64,000 bases of DNA. Source: Aptenodytes patagonicus (lineage: Eukaryota > Chordata > Aves > Sphenisciformes > Spheniscidae). Positions 57,161-64,000 of the stretch are shown piece by piece; position 1 is the stretch's first letter; the number at the start of each line of letters is the position of its first letter. The notes under the pieces were generated by a model that was not told the DNA's origin, did no database searches, and saw nothing but the letters and a program-made list of their open reading frames with translations. The position numbers were made by a program, and so were the translations under genes. The stretch lies in NCBI RefSeq assembly GCF_965638725.1, contig NC_134950.1:81208657-81272656 (forward strand). Reading direction: 5' to 3'.

Positions 57161-58435
57161 GAGCTGAAATGGGGCTCCTGGTCCCATGGGCAAAGGGGTC
57201 GCAGATGGAGGCCCAGGTGAGGATGGTGCCCTTGGGGCAAGGCAAAATGATGGCCTCTGCCTACCTCTCAATTTTTCAGCAGCTTCATGTCTGCCTCTAG
57301 CAATGGGCTGGAAGGCAAAGGATGCTCCCGCTCCCCAAGGAAGGCTGACACAAGTCAGCTGGGCTCTGGCGCTGGCTGGGGGCATTGCACCATCACGGTG
57401 CCAGGAGGCCCCTCTCGAGGCCAGTTCGTGCTTCCCGGTGCACACCCCGGAGCTGCTTCAGCCAAGGTCATTCCTGGAAAAAAGTTTTGTCCGATTTTCT
57501 CTGAAAGACATCCAGTGACATGGGCTCCCGGCTGCTTGCAACACTGCCGCCTTCTTTAAAGAAACAATGACAGAGGAGAGAAGCTGTAATAGCTATAATA
57601 AATAGGTATAATAAAACCTTGAGGGGAATAAATAAGATGAAAATAAATTACTGCTCACTGTCTCTTCAAAAGACAAGACACAAGAACTAGAGGCAGGTCC
57701 AAAACAAACACAAGGCTTCCTCACGCAGCACGCCTTCAGCCGTGGACACCTTGCCTCAGGAGAGCATGGGTAATAAACGGTAATGTGGTTTCATAAAATA
57801 ACTGGATGGAGACGCTGCAGAGGAAAAGCACAATTAAATACAAAGATTCAACATCTGTCTCAGACTGCTGGAGGCTAGGAGAATATTTGGGGGATTTACT
57901 ACATATTTCCTTGCTCTTATATCTTCCACAAGGAATTTGCCACTGGATGGCCTCACACCCAGGATATAGCATTAAACGGTGTTTTATTCTGATCTGGTTC
58001 AGCTGTTCTCATTCATTCCACTAATGAAATACTGTGGTGGCATGAGTATGCTGCAGCACCCCTTGGGCAAAGCTAACAAGGCAATAAGCTCCATGGCCCC
58101 GCTCTGGAACCACTTCTCCCAAAACAGCCCCATAGCTGCTATTTAAATAGCTGGCAAGTGATTGTCCTGGGCTAGCTTGTCACCTTTGCAGCCTCTCCTT
58201 GCTAGGGTGACAGCTTTCAGATGGGTTGAGGAGGTAAGATGGGAGGGAGTTTGCCTTGTGGGTGGAACAGAGACCTCACAGGACAGAGGGTTTCCAGAGA
58301 AGGAGTGGATGCCAGCCCTAAGCAGTAGCATGCTGGATTATTTGTCCTTTCTCTTCAAGGGCCACCTGCAAGTGCGTTGTCGATGGAATGGTATCAGAGG
58401 ACTGGGCAGAGAGCCAGCCTCTTAGAAAACAATTC
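57161..58435. other. Intergenic, no supported gene
   Basis: No exon motif was recognised. Plus-strand open frames near 57.2-57.55 kb are Ala/Ser/Gly-rich and unsupported. Confidence 0.4.
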
Positions 58436-58439
58436 TTTG

Positions 58440-59600
58440 GCCACTGAGGGAAGGTCTCAGCTTCATATGGCAGAATTTGGTGAGACGGATCTGCATTCAC
58501 CTTATCCACCACCTTCAAGATTTTATAAACCTCACTCATAACTTCTTTCAGCCTTCCTGTCTCCAAACTGAAGAGCCGCAGCCTTTTCCGTAGTTCCTCA
58601 TAAAGCAACTATTCCATCCCTTTGATTGCTGTAGTTTCCCTTCCCTGTGCCTTGTCAAACTCCACCATGTCTTTCTTGAGACCAGAACAGCCCCCACTGC
58701 TCAAGATCAGGATGCATGGAAGTTTTATACAGTGCTAAAATGGCACCCTCTGTCTAACTCTAAATACTCTTGCCAGTGATGCCCAACATTTATTTTGGCT
58801 GCTGCTGCATAAGCCCATTGTATAGGGTAGTAAATGACAACTCCAGGATCTCCTTCCTAATCTGCAACTGCAGATCTGAACTCCAAGTTCAGCATTATGT
58901 AGGAATGTGCTAGATTATTTTCCCGAAATGTATTACCTTACGTGTATCCATGTTGAAGCTCATCTGACACTTTTCTGCCCAACCACTTAGTTTTGTGGGA
59001 TCCTTCTGAAGTTCCTTGCCATCAGAACAGTATTTGACCACTCAGGTAAAGTCAGTATCATCCTCAGACTTGGAGATTTCACAGTTCAGTCACTTCTCCA
59101 GGTCAACCATGAAGATGCTGAATAAAACTAGTCCCAGGAGCAATCCCTGGGCTATCCTCACTGCTTATTCTTCTCCACCCTGAGAAGTGTCCCATGCACC
59201 CTACCCTTTGCCTCTTGTCCTTTACTCAGCTTTCATTCCATAAAAGGACCTTTCTTCCAACCCTGTAGCAAGTTAGTTCCTTTAGTAACTTCCGGTGAAG
59301 AACCTGTCAATGGCTTTTTGGAAGTCCAAATATATTATGTCTCCTGGATCTCCTCTATCCATGTGCTTATTGAGACCCTCACAGAACCCAGCACGACAAT
59401 AACGCAGGATTTCCCTTTACAGAAGCCAGACGGACTCTTTCTCCACAGACTGCTATTCACACACTCATCAGTCTAGACACCACTCTCTTACCACAAATGG
59501 AAGTCAGACTCACCAGCCATTTTTTATAGTGGGGGGGTTACACTGGCAATCCACCAGTCCTCTGGCACAGAGATGTTAATGACAGGTTATACAGCCTGGC
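58440..59600 (-). mobile_element. Ancient CR1/L3-type LINE, decayed
   Basis: The plus strand reads antisense to an old RT: TCTCCAAACTGAAGAGCCGC, CATCTGACACTTTTCTGCCC, CATGAAGATGCTGAATAAAA, AGCAATCCCTGGG, GGCTTTTTGGAAGTCCAAAT (the degraded DFQKAFD region) and ATGTGCTTATTGAGACCCTC. The blocks are collinear over about 1.1 kb but no frame is intact. The exact subfamily is uncertain. Confidence 0.7.
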
Positions 59601-62600
59601 CAGAAGTTCACAGTTCCACATTTGAATTCCTTCGGGACTTTCAAGCAAAGGTCATGCAGTCCTTGTGACTTATTAACATTTAAAGTATCTGTCTGGTCTT
59701 GCTTCAAACTAAGCTGTCTCCTCTGCTGCTATCTACTGCAAATATGGCATCAGGAGTGGAAATCTCCCCACCAAGCAAGGCACTCCTCTGCTGGAAGGTG
59801 GAAGAAGCAAATGTATCCCAAGGCTTCTCTCCCAGACAGACGTAAAAGAAAGGAGCTTTAAAGCTTCCTAAACTCCCTGAGAGAAACATCTGAAGTCTGA
59901 TGTCTTGGCAAATCCACCTCTCGAGCTGAATTGTCTTGTCTCTTTCCCAGAAGCATGGCTGCCAGTGTGGCTGTTGCTGCATCTGCAAGGTGATACTATT
60001 GAGGGGCAGAGGCAAGAAATCAAGACTGGTCTGGAAAACTATAATACGTGGAAACCGGACCCAAGTGATGCTAGGGGGTGATATTAAACTAAGGAAAAGT
60101 GCATTAATTGTATAGATTCATTTAGCTGCTTTGAAATTCAGTTCCACAGAAGTGATCTGTTAAATCTAAGCCCTTGTCAACTGGGGACCTCCCAGGGTCT
60201 GAGCTTCAGCTTTCCTTGTCACTGTGGTCCAATGATCCATCTCTGGTATGAGATGACACTAAGAAAATACCTAGATACATGGATGGCTGAGGACCTGGAA
60301 CAAAAGTGAATAGGGAAGAGACATGCAAATATGCAGACAGAATCAAAACAGGCAGAAAAACCTCCTTACCCTGATAAGACATTATTGGATGGACATGTGG
60401 GGTGGGGGGTATGGATTTCAACATCAACAACCCTGCTACCACAGTCCTTCTGTCTCCAGAGAAAAAGGAGGCAGGACAGTCTTTGGCTGTCTTCAAGCAG
60501 CCTCTGATCCCTGCTAGCCTGGGTTTACCTTCATGCTGTCCTGCCCTGTAGGAGCTGTAAGACCTGTCTACCGCTATGGTCCCTGGAGATTTTTCAGTTT
60601 GCGTAGCCCATCCAGGGAACTGCCGTCTGAGGGATGATCTGCAGGCATGACATGAGCTATAGGATGCCCAGCTGTGCTTCATCCCTAGAGGAGCTCAGGT
60701 GTAGTTTAAGTCTTCCAGAGAGGAGAGTTCATCAGACTCTGTGACCACATGAAAACTGAGGCTTCACTCGTGGGAGGTTCAGAGTCCTCCCCCATCAGAG
60801 AGTCAGAGAGCTGCTGGTGCCGAGATGTTAGCAGGGATTGTTCCAGACATGAAAGGAACTGATCCTCCAGATGAGCCCTGACCTGCCTCCCCTTTATATC
60901 CTGTCATAACAGGTGGCTCCACCAGTTCTCAGCAACCTCACATACATGGTAAAACATTACCACTCTTTGTGGAGAGGCTTTTCTCTTCTAATCCTCAGTT
61001 TCTAATCACAGAACCAGGCAGAAAGGATACGTCCAGGATAAACATGTCCATCCTATTTTGTCCTGAAACATTCAGGTTGTCATCTTGTTTGCGTTATCGT
61101 GCAATGGAAGGTTCTTCTGCAATGTTTTTTCCTTACCAGAAAGCTCACATATTAAGATTATCTTTTCAAAGAAGTCTAGTTTTGGCTCCTTGAGTTGGAC
61201 AGCCCAAGCCTAAGCACCAAAGCCACAGTGCGCACTAGAGGTGAAGACAGCAAACAGTGCTCAGCACTTCTCAAATTCATGCCCTCGTTGTTCCTAGGTG
61301 GACCCCAAAACTGTGCTCATACTTAGAGGTCTAAACACCAGAGATGTCAAGTGAAGCAGTAACATATTATTATTTCTGACATATGGCAGTGCAAACAGAA
61401 AGGATGTACTGAACAGGTTTGGAAAACGCCTGAGTAGGCTTGACTAGTAGGACTGGACATATCAAGATGCTAAACCAAAATGTATTATCCAACCCATGCA
61501 AAACAGGGAACAGAAAAAGAGTTTTTGGCCTTGAGTCACATCTTGTTCTTTTGTACCTCCATCAATCCATAGTAACTCCACCAACTACAACAGAATTACT
61601 TCAATTTGCAGCACATTTTGGCTCAAATTGCACTTACATTCCAAAGGAGATAAGTTCAGAATTATTCTAACAAAATTATGTGTAGTATGAACAGAAACTA
61701 GACCTAGAATAATTTAAAAAACCCAAATACAACCAACCAACCAAAAAAACCACAACCAACACAAAACAGTAAGAACTTGAATCCACAGTTCATTTTTTAA
61801 AGGATTTTATTTCCTGGACACTTCTAAAGACTTTTTTTAAAAAACTGGGGGGGGTGCTCCACAGACTTTCTAAAAACACAAATGCCAGTAATTTCTGGAG
61901 GAACCCAGAGTACCCAAAGTGACTGTGTATCATTGCCCAACCATCTAGTTTCCTGAGATAAGTGACATTGCTGCTCTTTACCGTTGTGCACGTCTAGTTC
62001 AGTACTAGCTCACTTCTGCTGAAAAACCTCTCAGCGCAGCTGAGCTAGCAGAGGTCATGGGCTTGCACTACAGGAAGCTGGTCTTCCCATGCGGGCACAT
62101 CTATATAAGTTCACTTAAGTCGTTGCTATCAACATCAGTCTTTTGCTCAGATGAAATTCAAAGTGCTTTTCTCCACAGCCACTGACCCAGACTTGTGAAC
62201 CAGCTTGTGGCCAGCTGTCAGTGATAAAACCAGGACATTGAGCAGATATTTTCCTCCATTAGGAAAGACACAGATCAAAGCCTCTTCCATATTGGCCGTA
62301 TAAACTCTTCAAAAACTATCCATCTCTTGGGGTCCCTGCACTATACTCCGCTATTCCTTCAGAGGAGGAAATGGCTAGGGTATTTTCGCTCATCTGGCTG
62401 GAGCATGGATTAGGTGCCTCTCTGTAATGTTGCCCAGTGGCTCTCAGCCACAGCTTGGAAAGCTGAAAGCTCTCCAGCTAATGCATTATTTTCTTTCGGT
62501 GATCTCATGTTTAAAGCATCATTTCCTTAGCCTTAAGCTCTCCCATGGGGTCAGTAAATTCCACATTCAAAGAAGATTTTAATTCCTTGGTGAGTGACAA

Positions 62601-64000
62601 GCTGGAATGGTGATTTGAGTCCTAATCCCTCTCTTGAGTGGTGAATGAAGCATCTCGTCATTAGTACATCAGACAGATGTTATCAAAGATGTAATGGCAA
62701 TAGCAAACACCAGCAATCTGAGCCAGCTGGAAAACGACAAGACTTGGCATGGTCCCCTCTCCACCCCATCAGCCTGCAGGAGTCTTTGGTGAGCCCTCCC
62801 TGCCTCCCTCCTACTGGTATAGCATGACACAGTGCAGACATCTTTCTTTTCCTTTATCTTCCAGCTCTTTTCCTTCCTTCAGACCCACCATTCCGCAGTT
62901 TGCCTGGGGGGAAGGAATTAATATTTAAAACTTGTTCCACTTTATTCATTCCTGTTTTATTTCCTTCTCCTTTGAATTGCTTTCCAGCTCCTTGTCTTTC
63001 TGCTGAAACGTCCCGACATGTTCCTCTTCAACCCCCTTTGCATGTACCACTTGGCATCAGCCCAGCAAAATAAGTACATTTGGGGAGGCAGTGAAATTAG
63101 GGCTCAGCAAGGGAAGGGGGTGGGGGAGATCCCAGAAAAATCCCAGATGCCCATTTTTCCCCAAGTTGCTTTTGTCTTACTGAGGATTAACTTCCATCAT
63201 CCTACCAACTTCTTTGTCCACTTCCTGCCATTATCCTGGGTTCAGCAGTTCCTGGGAATTTAACTTTGCGCTTTGGCATAAGATCTACAAATCACCCAGC
63301 AACAGCCATGAAGCAACGCCAGGCCACCTGTCTCTTACAGTGCCATTGCTCGGAGCGTGATGGAGGAAGACTTAGTGACAGCGAGGAGTGTTTATCACCT
63401 CAAATCTCTAGGGCACCTGGAAATAGAAATGTCCCCTGCCTTGCCTCTCCAGTGCTGACCCACTGCCTCTCCTTTGAAGCAGATCTTCCTTTAGCTCTCT
63501 CCACAGAGGGGCTCTACCTCCACTTGGTACTGCTGGCTTTTTGCTCCTCTCCAACCGAGGTGCCTCTGCTAACGTTATCTGGTGTTTAGCCAGAGCTGAT
63601 TCTTGGCCCATTAAGTCAGGGAGATGGAAGGGAGGCATGGGATACCCGTGACTTTCAGGAAGCACCATCACTGCCAGTGTCTTTTCCCACCCTGACGCTC
63701 CACTTCTGCCTGTCCTGCCTTACCATCTGCCTCCTACACCTTTCACTTGCCTATTTGTTTTCTCACCCTTCTGTCCTCACGGACAGACAAGACTTATTCA
63801 ACAGATCCTTGGCAAGCAAAAAAAATCTGTACAGGTAAGATGTACATGGACTAGTGAAGGTGGTCTTCAAGGGTCAGCCTCAGGTCTCTTTTCCTCTTGT
63901 TCACAGTGTCTCTTTTCCTTCTCTCTGAGGTCCTTGAACCCTCTACTTTTCCCACAACTCTCTGATTTTCAGCAACCAGCACCACTCTGTGGTCTCTTCA
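59601..64000. other. Terminal intergenic stretch, no supported gene
   Basis: About 4.4 kb with no recognised exon, RNA gene or mobile element. Open frames are short and lack conserved motifs. Confidence 0.45.

Overview
The window is nuclear vertebrate DNA and almost certainly avian. CCT5 and ATPSCKMT are recognisable exon by exon with vertebrate splice sites. The dominant repeats are CR1 LINEs ending in the bird-type (ATTCTATG)n tail. Two solo LTRs of an avian ERV type carry 5-bp flanking repeats. The CR1 load and the near-identity of two CR1 copies fit a non-galliform bird, but I cannot name the species.

Layout. Positions 1-9801 hold ATPSCKMT on the minus strand: four coding exons, introns with one CR1 and a TA-rich microsatellite. 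Positions about 9800-10741 are a CpG-rich head-to-head promoter shared with CCT5. Positions 10742-18651 hold CCT5 on the plus strand: eleven coding exons, 541 residues, poly(A) signal at 18780. From 18.8 to 42.0 kb I find no convincing protein-coding gene. That stretch holds a minus-strand solo LTR, an unexplained CpG-rich patch near 22 kb, a young CR1 at 28.65 kb, stacked older CR1 fragments at 36.5-38.65 kb, a plus-strand solo LTR at 38.85-39.44 kb and a second young CR1 at 40.6 kb. Positions 42029-44401 hold a compact minus-strand kinase gene of the SBK family: three coding exons, 319 residues. From 44.4 kb to the end there are old CR1 fragments, one CpG-rich patch near 52 kb that could be the kinase gene's upstream first exon, a copy of an unrecognised dispersed repeat, and long unannotatable stretches.

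How the genes relate. ATPSCKMT (mitochondrial methyltransferase of the ATP synthase c-subunit) and CCT5 (cytosolic chaperonin subunit) are a divergent pair over one CpG-rich promoter, an arrangement also known in mammals. The SBK-like kinase has no evident functional link to them. I found no radically new system. The most useful leads are the young CR1 pair, one copy with a long open frame but a broken catalytic motif; the inverted pair of solo LTRs with target-site duplications; a three-copy dispersed repeat that I cannot name; and inferred 5' noncoding exons for two genes.
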